A program made the translations under genes and the position numbers. A DNA stretch of 64,000 bases from Xanthomonas arboricola pv. populi. GTDB taxonomy: Bacteria > Pseudomonadota > Gammaproteobacteria > Xanthomonadales > Xanthomonadaceae. The notes below the pieces were generated by a model that was not told the DNA's origin, did not search any database, and was given only the letters and a program-made list of their open reading frames with translations. This document shows positions 37,806 through 51,415 of the stretch, in pieces (position 1 is the first letter of the stretch; every line of letters starts with the position of its first letter). The stretch spans positions 857,606 to 921,605 of the forward strand of contig NZ_MDEB01000001.1 of the NCBI RefSeq assembly GCF_002939945.1. Reading direction: 5' to 3'.

Positions 37806-38221
37806 GTGTATACAGCTCCTTCTTTGGGAGATAAAACCGATAGAGGCGTTGTTCTTGGTAAAGATGCTCGTCACATCCAGAGCCATCGGGGCGCAGATTA
37901 AGCCGGCCTTAGTGAAGATCGCGTTAACGGTCATATAACATGTGAAAGCAATCACCAGGGCCGACGATCCCTTTCAATATTACGTATACAGTTTCATGAA
38001 GGGAAGGACCGCGCACGCAGTTTGCACATCCCGCCCGCATGAACCGCAGCCCAATTAACCCAGTTGAATACGCTGACCGATCGAGCCTGCCGGCCAGCTG
38101 CGCAGTGATGCGAAAACCACATTGGTGAACGCCAGGCCCCGTCCGAGCTGAATTGTCGGGTCGGTGGTTGCGGCGCGACGGCTTCACAACGCACCCTGAA
38201 CCCCCCACATGGAGCGACCCG
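37806..38221. other. Divergent promoter region between ompA-like and oxidoreductase genes
   Basis: A 416-base spacer. The part next to the OmpA gene (about 37810-37990) is A/T-richer than the surroundings, as expected for a strong promoter on the minus strand. No gene or repeat is supported. Confidence 0.45.
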
Positions 38222-39244
38222 ATGAAAGCTGTCGTCATCACCCGTCACCTTCCAATCGACGATCCCGCCGCACTGCTTGACATGGAACTTCCGGCACCGC
38301 CGGCTCCTTCGGGGTATGACTTATTGGTGCGTGTCGAGGCGATCTCGGTCAATCCGGTCGACACCAAGGTGCGTGCACCCAAGCCGCAAACGCTGGATGC
38401 GCCGAAGATCCTGGGCTACGACGCCGCCGGCGTCGTCGAAGCGGTCGGCCCCGATGTCACCGCGTTCGCAGTCGGCGACGAGGTGTATTACGCGGGCGAC
38501 ATCGGGCGACCGGGCAGCAATGCGCAATATCAGTTGGTCGATGCGCGCATCGCCGGCTGCAAGCCCACCTCGCTCAGCTTCGCCCAGGCGGCGGCCCTGC
38601 CGCTGACCACGTTGACCGCATGGGAACTGCTGTTTCAGCGCATGCCGTTCTCTTTCGACGGCGCACGCAATCGCGGCAAGCACGTGTTGATCATCGGTGG
38701 AGCGGGCGGCGTGGGCTCGATCGCGATCCAGCTGGCGCGGCATGCCGGCTTCAGCGTGATCGCCACGGCCTCGCGGCCGGAGACCATCGAATGGGTGCGG
38801 CAGATGGGCGCCCAGCATGTCATCGACCATCACCAGCCGCTGCAGCCGCAGTTGCAGGCCCTGGGGATGCTGAGCGTGGACGCCGCGCTCAACCTGGCCG
38901 ACACTGATCGCTACTGGCAGCAGCTGGGCGAGATCCTGGCACCGCAGGGGCATGTGGGCTTGATCGTGGAGCCGCGCGGCCCGCTGCCGATCGGCGATCC
39001 GTACAAATCCAAGTGCATCGGCATCCACTGGGAGCTGATGTTCACACGTGCCCGCTACGCGACCGAGGACATGGTCGAGCAACACCGCATCCTCAACCGC
39101 GCCGCCAGCCTGATCGATGCGGGCGAGCTGCGCACCACCCATACCGAAACGCTGTCGCCGATCAATGCGCAGCAATTGCGTGAAGCGCATCGACGCCTGG
39201 AAAGCGGAAGCACGATCGGCAAGCTGGTGCTGGCGGGTTGGTGA
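38222..39244 (+). CDS. Zinc-type alcohol dehydrogenase-like / NADPH:quinone reductase family protein
   Basis: A 340-residue medium-chain reductase. The NADPH-binding loop GGAGGVGSIAIQLAR is at about residue 158. The catalytic and structural zinc cysteine sets are absent, so despite the family name it is a zinc-free quinone or enal reductase. CIGIHWELMFTRARY is characteristic of the adh-fam-1 (TIGR02817) group. GGAG precedes ATG at 38222. The substrate is unknown. It is transcribed alone. Confidence 0.87.
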   Translation: MKAVVITRHLPIDDPAALLDMELPAPPAPSGYDLLVRVEAISVNPVDTKVRAPKPQTLDAPKILGYDAAGVVEAVGPDVTAFAVGDEVYYAGDIGRPGSNAQYQLVDARIAGCKPTSLSFAQAAALPLTTLTAWELLFQRMPFSFDGARNRGKHVLIIGGAGGVGSIAIQLARHAGFSVIATASRPETIEWVRQMGAQHVIDHHQPLQPQLQALGMLSVDAALNLADTDRYWQQLGEILAPQGHVGLIVEPRGPLPIGDPYKSKCIGIHWELMFTRARYATEDMVEQHRILNRAASLIDAGELRTTHTETLSPINAQQLREAHRRLESGSTIGKLVLAGW

Positions 39245-41822
<2,578 letters not shown>

Positions 41823-41841
41823 CGCAGCGCGTTGGCCGACG

Positions 41842-42211
41842 ATGGCAATGCGTCGATTGGGCCTGAGTGGAGCCGCGTTGTCCGGACTGGGACTGATCTT
41901 CGCCGTCCCCACGTCGCGGCAGTCCGTACTGGATGCCAGCCTGGCCTTCGGCCTGGGTTTGGCGGCGGGGAGTGCCGGGCAATGGGTCTGGGCACGCCAT
42001 GCAGAACTTGCCCCGTGCATGGACCCGCACAGCAGGCCCGCGAATGTGCCGCACTCACCGCCACAGCCCAACTCGCACCGGCGGCCGGCAGTGGCTTGAT
42101 CGGACTGCTGCTCGGCGCATCCGACTATCGCCAGGGAAACGATGCGCATCTGGCGTGGGCGATGGCCTTGGGCCGATGCTCTGCGGCGTGTCATGCGTGC
42201 TGATCGCCTGA
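41842..42211 (+). pseudogene. Decayed small membrane protein gene (two frameshifts), tentative
   Basis: From ATG at 41842 a hydrophobic segment (LGLSGAALSGLGLIFAV and LDASLAFGLGLAAGSAG) runs to about HAELA. A second frame continues with AGSGLIGLLLGASDYRQGN and a third ends PMLCGVSCVLIA at 42211. Read together they give a plausible protein of about 120 residues with three to four membrane helices. No single frame covers it. It starts 20 bases after the fadH stop. The family is unknown. Confidence 0.4.
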
Positions 42212-42366
42212 ATCGACAGCGCGTTTGCAATGCCTAAAAACGCAGACCTGTTGCAACACCAATGCCGTCAAGTCAGACCTGGAATCTCGACCAGACCACA
42301 ACGATTTCGACGAGTGCGCATGAGGTGCTGCGCTGACTGCAATCGCGATCTTCGGCAATCGCCATG

Positions 42367-42435
42367 CATGTCTGCATGTCTGCATGTCTGCATGTCTGCA
42401 TGTCTGCATGTCTGCATGTCTGCATGTCTGCATGA
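42367..42435. repeat. 8-bp tandem repeat (VNTR), 8.6 copies
   Basis: Eight perfect copies of GCATGTCT (42367-42430) plus a partial GCATG. Open frames run through it on both strands, but they merely translate the repeat and have no other coding features. Confidence 0.95.
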
Positions 42436-43034
42436 AATTATTTCCCACCATGCGAACTTGATGCGTGTGATTCAACACGCTTGATACGTTCGAACAGCAA
42501 ACATCGCGCACTGACAGATCATTGCTGCACCTCAGCGTTCGCATCTCGATGTATCGCTAATGCGGCAAAACGCCAGCGCGCAAGCACATCCATCAGTGAC
42601 GATGATGTGTAGTGCAGACTGCAGACGGCGCTGCATGCGTAGCCTACGCGCAACGCATTGCTCATCTCGAACAATTGCGCAGACGCGCAACATCGCACGC
42701 ACGCTACGCCAATATCTCTTGCGACATCCGCCGTCGCCACCGCGATGCGACGCATCCAACGAATGCATCGCGCTGTTGTCATCGAACGAAACCGTAGATG
42801 CAGCAAGCGATCATTCGCGTCAACCTCGCCTATTCAGCCGCGATTCTGTGATCGACGCCTACCTTGCGCCAACTTTTTGACCCACCGCATTTGGTGGGCA
42901 GCTCCGGCAGACCCTTCTTTCGCCGGAGACCGGGCGACCCGTGACAGGCCGCCTCCCCATGACGCCAAGCCCTCTGTACTGGTGCATCCACCTTGGATGC
43001 TCTGCGGATCGGCCCATACGGAGCAAGGAGTTCT
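42436..43034. other. Spacer between VNTR and cell-wall hydrolase
   Basis: About 600 bases with lower GC than neighbouring genes and many short GCGCA motifs. A small hairpin CCCACC GCATTT GGTGGG lies near 42890-42906, not followed by a T-run. No gene is supported. Confidence 0.4.
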
Positions 43035-43496
43035 ATGAAACTGGTTTGGATACTTTGGCTGTCGCAATTGTTGCCGCAGCCGGCTGCAGATTCGTTGTGC
43101 TTGAGCACCACCGTGTACCTGGAAGCGCGTGATCAGACCTTGCGCGGCCAACAAGCCGTCGCGGAAGTTGCGTTGCGTCGGCTTGACAGCGGTTTGTGGG
43201 GCGATTCGATGTGTCAGGTAGTCACCGCGCGCAAGCAGTTCGCGCCCACCATCGTGGCTCCGGGAACGCAGCTGAAAAATGACGATGCCTGGAACAAGGC
43301 GCTGGATGTGGCCCTGGCTGCAGAGCGCAACTGGGCGCTGCCGGTGGGTCAACGCAAGGAAATCGTGCCGGGCGCCAGTCACTTTGCCGCAAGCGCGATC
43401 GCAAGCCCGAGCTGGCGCAATGCGTATCAGGTGGCCACCATCGGCGACCACACGTTCTATCGCGTACAGAAGCTGCGCCCGCGCACCGCATCCTGA
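43035..43496 (+). CDS. Cell wall hydrolase, SleB/Hydrolase_2 family
   Basis: A 153-residue protein with a short signal peptide (about 1-19) and a single SleB-type domain: STTVYLEARDQTLRGQQAV, with the catalytic Glu in YLEAR, then MCQVV, KQFAP and ASHFAA segments. The family cleaves peptidoglycan as a lytic transglycosylase or amidase. ATG at 43035 follows AAGGAG by four bases. It is probably periplasmic and transcribed alone. Confidence 0.85.
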   Translation: MKLVWILWLSQLLPQPAADSLCLSTTVYLEARDQTLRGQQAVAEVALRRLDSGLWGDSMCQVVTARKQFAPTIVAPGTQLKNDDAWNKALDVALAAERNWALPVGQRKEIVPGASHFAASAIASPSWRNAYQVATIGDHTFYRVQKLRPRTAS

Positions 43497-43560
43497 CGCC
43501 ACCCACGCGCTCACGCGTTGCCGCTAAGCTTGCGTCTTCGTTGCTTGTGCGGGAATTCTC

Positions 43561-44175
43561 ATGAAGCTGTACACCAAGCCGGGCGCGTGTTCGCTGGCAG
43601 ATCACATCGTGCTGCGCTGGTCGGGGCTGCCCTTCGATCTGGAGGTGGTCGACGCCGCCACGATGAAGTCCCCCGAGTATCTGCGCCTCAACCCGGTCGG
43701 TGCCGTGCCGATGCTGGTCGTCGACGACTGGGCACTGACCCAGAACGCCGCCATCCTGAATTACATCGCCGACATCGCACCACTCACCGGTCTGTCCGGC
43801 GATGGCACCGCGCGCAGCCGTGCGGAGATCAATCGCTGGATCGCATTCGCCAATGCCGATGTGCATCCGGCCTTCAAGCCGATCTTCGGCAGCACCGCCT
43901 ATCTGCAGGACGACGCACTGATTGCGCGCAGCCATGACGACGCACGCAGCAAGCTGCGCGCCTTGTACGAACGTGTCGATGCGCATCTGCAGGGGCGCAA
44001 CTGGCTGGCCGGCGACACCCACACCGGTGCCGATGCGTATCTGTTCGTGACGCTGCGATGGGCGCAGAAGGCGGGCGTGGACCTGAGCGGCCTGAGCGCA
44101 GTGGCTGCATTCGTGCAGCGCATGCTGGACGATGCCGATGTGCAGGCCGCACTGCAGGCCGAAGGCCTGGCCTGA
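43561..44175 (+). CDS. Glutathione S-transferase family protein (beta-class-like)
   Basis: A 204-residue GST. The thioredoxin-like N-domain begins MKLYTKPGACSLA; C10 matches the cysteine of bacterial beta-class GSTs. The GSH-binding QNAAILNYIA stretch is at about residue 61; the helical C-domain follows. The substrate is unknown. It is convergent to mdh, with a shared bidirectional terminator. Confidence 0.9.
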   Translation: MKLYTKPGACSLADHIVLRWSGLPFDLEVVDAATMKSPEYLRLNPVGAVPMLVVDDWALTQNAAILNYIADIAPLTGLSGDGTARSRAEINRWIAFANADVHPAFKPIFGSTAYLQDDALIARSHDDARSKLRALYERVDAHLQGRNWLAGDTHTGADAYLFVTLRWAQKAGVDLSGLSAVAAFVQRMLDDADVQAALQAEGLA

Positions 44176-44314
44176 GCCGAGCGCATCGCGCAGTGTGATC
44201 ACTGCAACGGCAACGCGTGTCGCATTGGCCTTGCACGATCGATGGGCGTGATTGCGCTTTCCTCGCGCCACCGCCCACCGCATGTAACGCAACACATCAC
44301 CAAAGCGACACATA

Positions 44315-44343
44315 AAAAACGCCGGGCATTGCCCGGCGTTTTT
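44315..44343. terminator. Bidirectional terminator between gst and mdh
   Basis: AAAAACGCCGGGC, loop ATT, GCCCGGCGTTTTT: a 13-base arm on each side with A/T runs at both ends. Serves both convergent genes. Confidence 0.93.
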
Positions 44344-44365
44344 ATGTGCTGCGAAGCCGAGAAAC

Positions 44366-45367
<1,002 letters not shown>

Positions 45368-45431
45368 CTAAAAAACGTGGGTGGAAGTACGCGCTGGCGT
45401 GGCGCGAGGCCTGGCGGCGCGCAGTGACAGA

Positions 45432-45458
45432 CGAACGGCCGCACAGGGCGGCCGTTCG
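45432..45458. other. Strong hairpin between ppiB and mdh
   Basis: Perfect 11-bp arms CGAACGGCCGC / GCGGCCGTTCG with a 5-base loop, 10 bases downstream of the ppiB stop. It lacks a T-run, so it may be a weak or Rho-assisted end of ppiB. Confidence 0.55.
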
Positions 45459-45468
45459 GGGAAAGCCA

Positions 45469-45963
45469 TCAGGCGGCGAGGATCTTGTTCCACTCCGCGA
45501 CGCGGTCGGCCTTGGCGGCCAGCACGGCGTCGGTATCGCCTTCGATCGTCACCTTGTTGATCACATCGCCCTGGGCGACGGCATCGACCACGTCCAGGCC
45601 CTGGGTGACCTTGCCGAACACGGTGTGCTTGCCGTCCAGCCACGGGGTGGCGGTATGGGTGATGAAGAACTGGCTGCCGTTGGTGTTGGGACCGGCATTG
45701 GCCATGGACAGCACGCCGCGCTCGTGACCGACGCCGTTGTTGGCTTCATCCTCGAAACGGTAGCCCGGGCCGCCGCGGCCGGAGCCTTCCGGGCAGCCGC
45801 CCTGGATCATGAAGTCGGCGATGACGCGGTGGAAGCTCAGGCCGTCGTAGAAGCCGCGCTGGACCAGGTTGACGAAGTTGGCGACGGTCAGCGGGGCCTT
45901 GTCGGCGAACAGCTCGACCACGATCGGGCCGCGGGTGGTGTCGAAATGGGCAATCAGGGACAT
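45469..45963 (-). CDS. ppiB: Peptidyl-prolyl cis-trans isomerase B (cyclophilin)
   Basis: A 164-residue cytoplasmic cyclophilin with no signal peptide. Active-site segments [13 protein letters not shown] (about 43-55), [17 protein letters not shown] (about 85-101) and LDGKHTVFG (about 108) are intact. AAGGA lies five bases before ATG at 45963. It is divergent from typA. Confidence 0.95.
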   Translation of the reverse strand: MSLIAHFDTTRGPIVVELFADKAPLTVANFVNLVQRGFYDGLSFHRVIADFMIQGGCPEGSGRGGPGYRFEDEANNGVGHERGVLSMANAGPNTNGSQFFITHTATPWLDGKHTVFGKVTQGLDVVDAVAQGDVINKVTIEGDTDAVLAAKADRVAEWNKILAA

Positions 45964-46124
45964 GGAAATCCTTGCAGGTTTCAGGGTGTATGACAGCTCC
46001 CTAGAATACACCCGGCCGTGCAGGCGACCATGCAGGTTGGGCCATCGTCGGGGTGCCCGGGCAAGCTGAATGGGCGTTTCGGACCGCTTGGCGGCCGAAC
46101 GCAACGGCACGGCAACGAAACCGC

Positions 46125-46130
46125 TATAAT
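46125..46130 (+). promoter_or_regulatory. Candidate -10 element upstream of typA
   Basis: A perfect TATAAT 50 bases before the typA ATG. No good -35 hexamer is visible at the right spacing. Confidence 0.4.
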
Positions 46131-46180
46131 GTCGGGCTTACCTCATCTCAAGACTGGCGCCAGACAGGGGCCCTTTCCGC

Positions 46181-48010
46181 ATGTCTATCGAAAAACTCCG
46201 CAATATCGCCATCGTCGCGCACGTTGACCATGGCAAGACCACCCTCGTCGACTGCCTGCTGAAGCAGTCCGGCACCCTGTCCGAACGCACCGTGCTGGCT
46301 GAGCGCGTGATGGACAGCAACGATCAGGAAAAGGAGCGTGGCATCACGATCCTGGCCAAGAACACGGCCATCACCTGGAACGGCAACCGCATCAACATCG
46401 TCGACACCCCGGGACACGCCGACTTCGGTGGCGAAGTCGAGCGCGTGCTGTCGATGGTGGACTCGGTGCTGATCCTGGTCGACGCGATGGACGGCCCGAT
46501 GCCGCAGACCCGCTTCGTGACACAGAAGGCCTTCGCGATGGGCTTCAAGCCGATCGTGGTGGTCAACAAGATCGACCGTCCCGGCGCACGCCCGGACTGG
46601 GTGATCGACCAGGTGTTCGACCTGTTCGACAAGCTCGGCGCCACCGACGAGCAGCTGGATTTCCCGATCGTCTACACCTCCGCATTGAACGGCTACGCCA
46701 GCCTGGATTCGAGCGTGCGCGACGGCGACATGACCCCGCTGTACGAAGCGATCATGCAGCACGTGTCGGCACCGGACGTGGATCCGGACGGCCCCTTCCA
46801 GATGCGCATCAGCCAGCTGGACTACAACAACTTCGTCGGCGTGATCGGCATCGGCCGCATCCAGCGCGGCGTGCTGAAGAAGAACATGCCGGTCAGTGTG
46901 GTTGACCGCGAAGGCAAGAAGCGTCAAGGCAAGGTGCTGCAGGTGCTGGGCTTTTTGGGCCTGGAGCGCATCGAGCAGGACACCGCAGAAGCCGGCGACA
47001 TCGTGGCCATCTCCGGCGTCTCGGAGCTGACCATTTCCGACACCGTGTGTGCGCTCGACACCCCGGAAGCGCTGCCGGCGCTGACCGTGGACGAACCCAC
47101 CATCTCGATGACCTTCCAGGTCAACAACTCGCCGTTCGCCGGCAACAAGGACCTGTCCGGTGGCAAGTTCCTGACCAGCCGCCAGCTGCGCGACCGCCTG
47201 GACCGCGAGAAGGTGCACAACGTCGCACTGAAGGTCGAGGAAGGCTCCGATGCCGACAAGTTCCTGGTGTCCGGCCGTGGCGAGCTGCATCTGTCGGTGC
47301 TGATCGAGAACATGCGTCGTGAAGGCTACGAACTGGCCGTCTCGCGTCCGGAAGTGATCATCAAGGAGATCGACGGCAAGCAGATGGAGCCGATCGAACA
47401 GCTCGTGGTGGATATCGAAGAGCAGCACCAGGGCGGCGTGATGGAAAAGCTGGGCAGCCGCAAGGGCCAGCTGAAGAACATGGAGTCGGACGGCAAGGGC
47501 CGCGTGCGTCTGGATTACATGATCCCGGCGCGTGGTCTGATCGGCTTCCAGAACGAGTTCCGCACCCTGACTCAGGGGTCGGGCCTGCTGTTCCACGTGT
47601 TCGACCACTACGGCCCGAAGGAACAGGGCGCGATCGCCAAGCGCCAGAACGGCGTGATGATTGCCAATGCTGCCGGCGCCACGCCGGCCTATGCGCTGGG
47701 GCCGTTGGAAGAGCGTGGCCGTCTGTTCGCTGCCGAAGGCGACAACGTGTACGAAGGTCAGCTGGTCGGTATCCACTCCAAGGACAACGATCTGACCGTC
47801 AACGCGATCAAGACCAAGCCGCTGACCAACATGCGCGCATCGGGCAAGGACGATGCGATCAAGCTGACCCCGGCGATCAAGTACACGCTGGAGCAGGCGC
47901 TGGACTTCATCGAGGACGACGAGCTGGTCGAAGTCACCCCGAAGGAAATCCGTCTGCGCAAGAAGGGCTTGACCGAAAGCGACCGCAAGCGCTCCGGCCG
48001 TTCCGGCTAA
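46181..48010 (+). CDS. typA: Ribosome-associated GTPase TypA/BipA
   Basis: A 609-residue translational GTPase. The G domain has [10 protein letters not shown] (G1, about 14), DTPGH (G3, about 75) and NKID (G4, about 129). EF-G-like domains follow, with the BipA-specific C-terminal domain from about residue 480. It binds 70S ribosomes and aids 50S assembly and stress adaptation. A long antisense open frame over this gene is a shadow. Confidence 0.97.
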   Translation: MSIEKLRNIAIVAHVDHGKTTLVDCLLKQSGTLSERTVLAERVMDSNDQEKERGITILAKNTAITWNGNRINIVDTPGHADFGGEVERVLSMVDSVLILVDAMDGPMPQTRFVTQKAFAMGFKPIVVVNKIDRPGARPDWVIDQVFDLFDKLGATDEQLDFPIVYTSALNGYASLDSSVRDGDMTPLYEAIMQHVSAPDVDPDGPFQMRISQLDYNNFVGVIGIGRIQRGVLKKNMPVSVVDREGKKRQGKVLQVLGFLGLERIEQDTAEAGDIVAISGVSELTISDTVCALDTPEALPALTVDEPTISMTFQVNNSPFAGNKDLSGGKFLTSRQLRDRLDREKVHNVALKVEEGSDADKFLVSGRGELHLSVLIENMRREGYELAVSRPEVIIKEIDGKQMEPIEQLVVDIEEQHQGGVMEKLGSRKGQLKNMESDGKGRVRLDYMIPARGLIGFQNEFRTLTQGSGLLFHVFDHYGPKEQGAIAKRQNGVMIANAAGATPAYALGPLEERGRLFAAEGDNVYEGQLVGIHSKDNDLTVNAIKTKPLTNMRASGKDDAIKLTPAIKYTLEQALDFIEDDELVEVTPKEIRLRKKGLTESDRKRSGRSG

Positions 48011-48031
48011 GTTGCTGACCAAGCCACAGTC

Positions 48032-48502
48032 GTGAGCAACACGCCCTACAGCCCGGATCCGCGCGCGCATCCGGGGCTGCACGTGATCGCCTTGCTGGAG
48101 GCGGTCAAGGGAACGCTTGCGCTGTTGGCGGCGACGGGCCTGGAAATTCTGGGCCCGCTCCCGCTGCAGAACGCGGTCAGCACGCTGATCCGCCGCTTCA
48201 ATCTGGATCCCGACCACGGCGCACTGCCGTCGTTGCTCAAGACCATCAGTCCCGACGCCGTCCATCTGGCCGCTGCCGCAATGCTGGCCTACGGCCTGCT
48301 GCACGTCGTTGAAGCCTGGGGTCTGTGGCGTGCCAAGGCCTGGGCATCGCTGCTGGGTTGCCTGTCGGCGGCCATCTACCTGCCTTTCGATATTTACGCC
48401 ATCGTCCGCCATCCCGGCTGGACCGCCTGGGGCGTGCTGGCGATCAATCTGCTTGTGGTCGGCGTGCTGGCACGCGATCTGATCAAGCGCCGGCGCCGCT
48501 GA
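48032..48502 (+). CDS. DUF2127 family membrane protein
   Basis: A 156-residue protein with four predicted helices. HPGLHVIALLEAVKG near the N-terminus and the LLHVVEAWGLWRAKAWA stretch (about 89-105) are DUF2127 landmarks. The start is GTG at 48032, 22 bases after typA, so it may be cotranscribed. The function is unknown. Confidence 0.82.
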   Translation: MSNTPYSPDPRAHPGLHVIALLEAVKGTLALLAATGLEILGPLPLQNAVSTLIRRFNLDPDHGALPSLLKTISPDAVHLAAAAMLAYGLLHVVEAWGLWRAKAWASLLGCLSAAIYLPFDIYAIVRHPGWTAWGVLAINLLVVGVLARDLIKRRRR

Positions 48503-48593
48503 CGCGCTCCTGCCCGTGTGCGGGCATGTCATACACATTGTCACCCCGACGCAGCGCCGTTAGCCTGCGAACAGTCCCCGGGGAACACCGACA

Positions 48594-50213
48594 ATGCGAT
48601 CCACCACCTTGTCCTTCGCGCTGCTGCTTGCGCTGTGCGGCTGTGCGCATACCGAAAGCCTGACCTCGGCCGGTGCCAACGCAGCCACTGCCAGGCAAGC
48701 CGACCTGATCGATGCCGACATCGTCGGCCTGCAGGCACGCATGGCGTCAGGGAAGACCAGCAGCCTGGACCTGACCCGCGCGTACCTGCAGCGTGTCGCC
48801 ACCATCGATCGCGCCGGCCCCACCCTCAATGCGGTGATCGAACTCAACCCGCAGGCCGAAGCCGACGCACGTGCATTGGACGCCGAACGCCACGCTGGCC
48901 ATGTGCGCGGGCCCCTGCATGGCATTCCGGTACTGCTCAAGGACAACATCGATGCGCTGCCGATGGTCAACAGCGCCGGCTCGCTGGCACTGGCCGATTT
49001 CAGGCCCGGCCGCGATGCGTTTCTGGTGCAGCGCCTGCGCGCCGCTGGCGCGGTGATCCTCGGCAAGACCAACCTGAGCGAGTGGGCCAACTTCCGCTCT
49101 ACCAAGTCCAGCTCCGGCTGGAGCGCACGCGGCGGGCTGACCCGCAATCCGTACGCGCTGGATCGCAATCCCTGCGGCTCCAGTGCCGGCACCGGCGCGG
49201 CGATCGCCGCCAGCCTGGCCACGGTCGGCATCGGCACCGAAACCGACGGCAGCATCACCTGCCCGGCCTCGGTGAACGGCCTGGTCGGGCTCAAGCCGAC
49301 CGTGGGCCTGGTCAGCCGCGACGGCATCATTCCGATCTCGGCCTCCCAGGACACCGCCGGCCCGATGACGCGCAGCGTCGCCGATGCGGCCGCGGTGCTG
49401 CAGGCGATCGCCGCGCCTGACCCGCAGGATCCGGCCGCGCGCACCGCACCGACGTCCACACAGGACTATCTGGCGCATCTCAGGCCCGATGGCCTGCGCG
49501 GCGCCCGCCTGGGCCTGCTGCGCAACCCCTTGCGCGAAGATCCGGCCATTGCTGCCACGCTGGAGCGCGCCGTGCAGACGCTGCGCGCCGCCGGCGCCAT
49601 TGTGGTCGAAACCCGCCTGGCGACCGACGGCCAGTGGGACGCCGCTGAGCAAACGGTCTTGTTGGTCGAGTTCAAGGCCGGCCTGAACGCTTATCTGCGC
49701 AGCCACGCCGCCCCGGTGTCGAGCCTGGAGCAATTGATTGCCTTCAATCGCAACCACGCGCAGCGCGAGATGCCCTACTTCGGACAGGAGCTGTTCGAGC
49801 AGGCGCAGGCCGCGGCCGGAATGGACGATGCTGCGTATCTCACGGCCCGCGCCACTGCCAAGCGGTTGGCCGGGCCGGACGGCATCGACGCCGCGCTGCA
49901 GGCCAATCGCCTGGACGCGCTGATCGTGCCGACCACCGGTGCTGCCTGGGTCACCGACCTGGTCAAGGGCGATACCTTTCCCGGAGCCGGCTACGGTGCG
50001 GCCGCGGTGGCCGGTTATCCCAGTCTGAGCGTGCCGATGGGACAGACCCAGGGCCTGCCGCTGGGCTTGTTGTTCATGGGCAGCGCCTGGAGCGAGCCGC
50101 GCCTGATCGAACTGGCCTACGCCTACGAACAACGCAGCAAGGCGCGTATTGCGCCCCGCTATGCGCCGACTGCGCCCAGCGCACCGGCGGCCGCGCCTGC
50201 AGCTACACCGTAG
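48594..50213 (+). CDS. Amidase-signature lipoprotein (peptide amidase-like)
   Basis: A 539-residue enzyme with a lipoprotein signal (LLALCGC, lipidation probably at C15 or C17). The amidase Ser-cisSer-Lys triad fits K116 (LLKDNID), S196 in PCGSSAG and S220 in TDGSI, spaced as in peptide amidase of Stenotrophomonas maltophilia, which has the same length and removes C-terminal amides from peptides. Periplasmic location is expected. The last 11 bases overlap the convergent MscS gene. Confidence 0.87.
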   Translation: MRSTTLSFALLLALCGCAHTESLTSAGANAATARQADLIDADIVGLQARMASGKTSSLDLTRAYLQRVATIDRAGPTLNAVIELNPQAEADARALDAERHAGHVRGPLHGIPVLLKDNIDALPMVNSAGSLALADFRPGRDAFLVQRLRAAGAVILGKTNLSEWANFRSTKSSSGWSARGGLTRNPYALDRNPCGSSAGTGAAIAASLATVGIGTETDGSITCPASVNGLVGLKPTVGLVSRDGIIPISASQDTAGPMTRSVADAAAVLQAIAAPDPQDPAARTAPTSTQDYLAHLRPDGLRGARLGLLRNPLREDPAIAATLERAVQTLRAAGAIVVETRLATDGQWDAAEQTVLLVEFKAGLNAYLRSHAAPVSSLEQLIAFNRNHAQREMPYFGQELFEQAQAAAGMDDAAYLTARATAKRLAGPDGIDAALQANRLDALIVPTTGAAWVTDLVKGDTFPGAGYGAAAVAGYPSLSVPMGQTQGLPLGLLFMGSAWSEPRLIELAYAYEQRSKARIAPRYAPTAPSAPAAAPAATP

Positions 50214-51330
50214 TCGCAGGCTCGCCGTCTTCGGCACCGGGCGAGCGCACGCTCTCCTGGGCGACCGGCGCGGCAGCGCGCAGGGGCGGCTTTTCCTGCG
50301 CGGCGATTTCGGCGCGGATCCTGGGCAATGCGTAAGGGTGCTCGCGGGTCAGGAAGTCGATCATGCGCTCGCGGCTGATGCAGCGCAGATCGAACGCATC
50401 GCCGGAATTGCGCGCACTCACCAGCAGGCGCACCTGGATCGTGCTCTCGCTGGTTTCGGTCACCTGGGTCACGCACACGCGCCCATCCCAGAGCGGCTCG
50501 CTCTTGCAGATGCGCTCCAGTTCGGCGCGCACCGCCGCGATCGGCGTGCGGTAATCCAGCCACAGGAATGCGGTACCGAGCAGATCGGCGCTGCTGCGTG
50601 TCCAGTTCTGGAACGGGTGCTCGATCCACCAGGTCAACGGCACCACCATGCGCCGCTCGTCCCAGATCCGCACCACCACATACGAGCTGCCGATCTCCTC
50701 GATGCGGCCCCACTCGCCCTCCACGATCACCACATCGTCCAGCCGGATCGGCTGGGTCAAGGCAATCTGCAAACCTGCGATCAGGTTGCCGAACACCGGC
50801 TTGGCCGCGATACCGGCTACCAGGCCGATGATGCCGGCCGATGCCAGCAGCGTCTTGCCGATCTGGCGTACCTGCGGAAAGGTCAGCAGCACCACCGAGA
50901 TGCCGAGCAGGATCACCGCGCCCATCACCACCCGGCTCAGCACGCGTGTCTGGGTCTGGATGCGCCGTGCGGTGAGGTTGTCGGACACCTCGATCGGGTT
51001 GCTGCGCAGAATTGCCGCCTCGCCAGCTGCTACCGCGCGTACAAGCAGCCAGGTAATGCAGCCGACGATTCCCACGTGTAGCAGACTTTGCAGTGCCGCG
51101 AGTCCCTTGCCCTCCAGCGGCGTTGCTTCCGTGGCGATACGCAAGAACAGCAGCGGCAGGATGAAGGCAGCCGGCAGCGTGACCACGCGGATGATGCGTG
51201 CGCGGCGATAGTCGCGGCCCTGCATGCGGCGAAACAGCCACAGCATCAACGACCAGGTGACGATGCCCGCCAGCAGCGCGGCACCGAGCGGGATTGCATA
51301 TTCGCGGATGACGTTCCAATCGGCAGTCAA
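50203..51330 (-). CDS. MscS-family mechanosensitive ion channel
   Basis: A 375-residue channel with four N-terminal helices; the last one (about 155-190, SAGIIGLVAGIAAKPVFGNL) is the Gly/Ala-rich pore helix followed by the MscS beta domain (RLDDVVIVEGEWGRIEEI). A Glu/Pro-rich tail ends the protein. The start TTG at 51330 is supported by AGGAGG five bases upstream; GTG or ATG alternatives lack this. It opens on hypo-osmotic shock. Confidence 0.9.
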   Translation of the reverse strand: MTADWNVIREYAIPLGAALLAGIVTWSLMLWLFRRMQGRDYRRARIIRVVTLPAAFILPLLFLRIATEATPLEGKGLAALQSLLHVGIVGCITWLLVRAVAAGEAAILRSNPIEVSDNLTARRIQTQTRVLSRVVMGAVILLGISVVLLTFPQVRQIGKTLLASAGIIGLVAGIAAKPVFGNLIAGLQIALTQPIRLDDVVIVEGEWGRIEEIGSSYVVVRIWDERRMVVPLTWWIEHPFQNWTRSSADLLGTAFLWLDYRTPIAAVRAELERICKSEPLWDGRVCVTQVTETSESTIQVRLLVSARNSGDAFDLRCISRERMIDFLTREHPYALPRIRAEIAAQEKPPLRAAAPVAQESVRSPGAEDGEPATTV

Positions 51331-51415
51331 ACCGTTCCTCCTGTGGGGGGAAAGAGGGATGGCTGCAGCATCATGCCGCACGCGGCATGAGCATCACGTC
51401 ATGCGTACGGTGACA

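Noticed and set aside
42191..42544. Open frame on the minus strand running through the 8-bp VNTR
   Set aside because: Its centre is only the translated repeat (MQTCRHAD units); no ribosome site and no family resemblance.
42890..42906. Hairpin CCCACC/GGTGGG as a riboswitch or terminator before the cell-wall hydrolase
   Set aside because: It is short, lacks a T-run downstream and I see no conserved aptamer features.
46148..48544. A 798-codon open frame on the minus strand opposite typA
   Set aside because: It is the antisense shadow of a highly conserved, high-GC gene; its translation has low complexity and no family resemblance.
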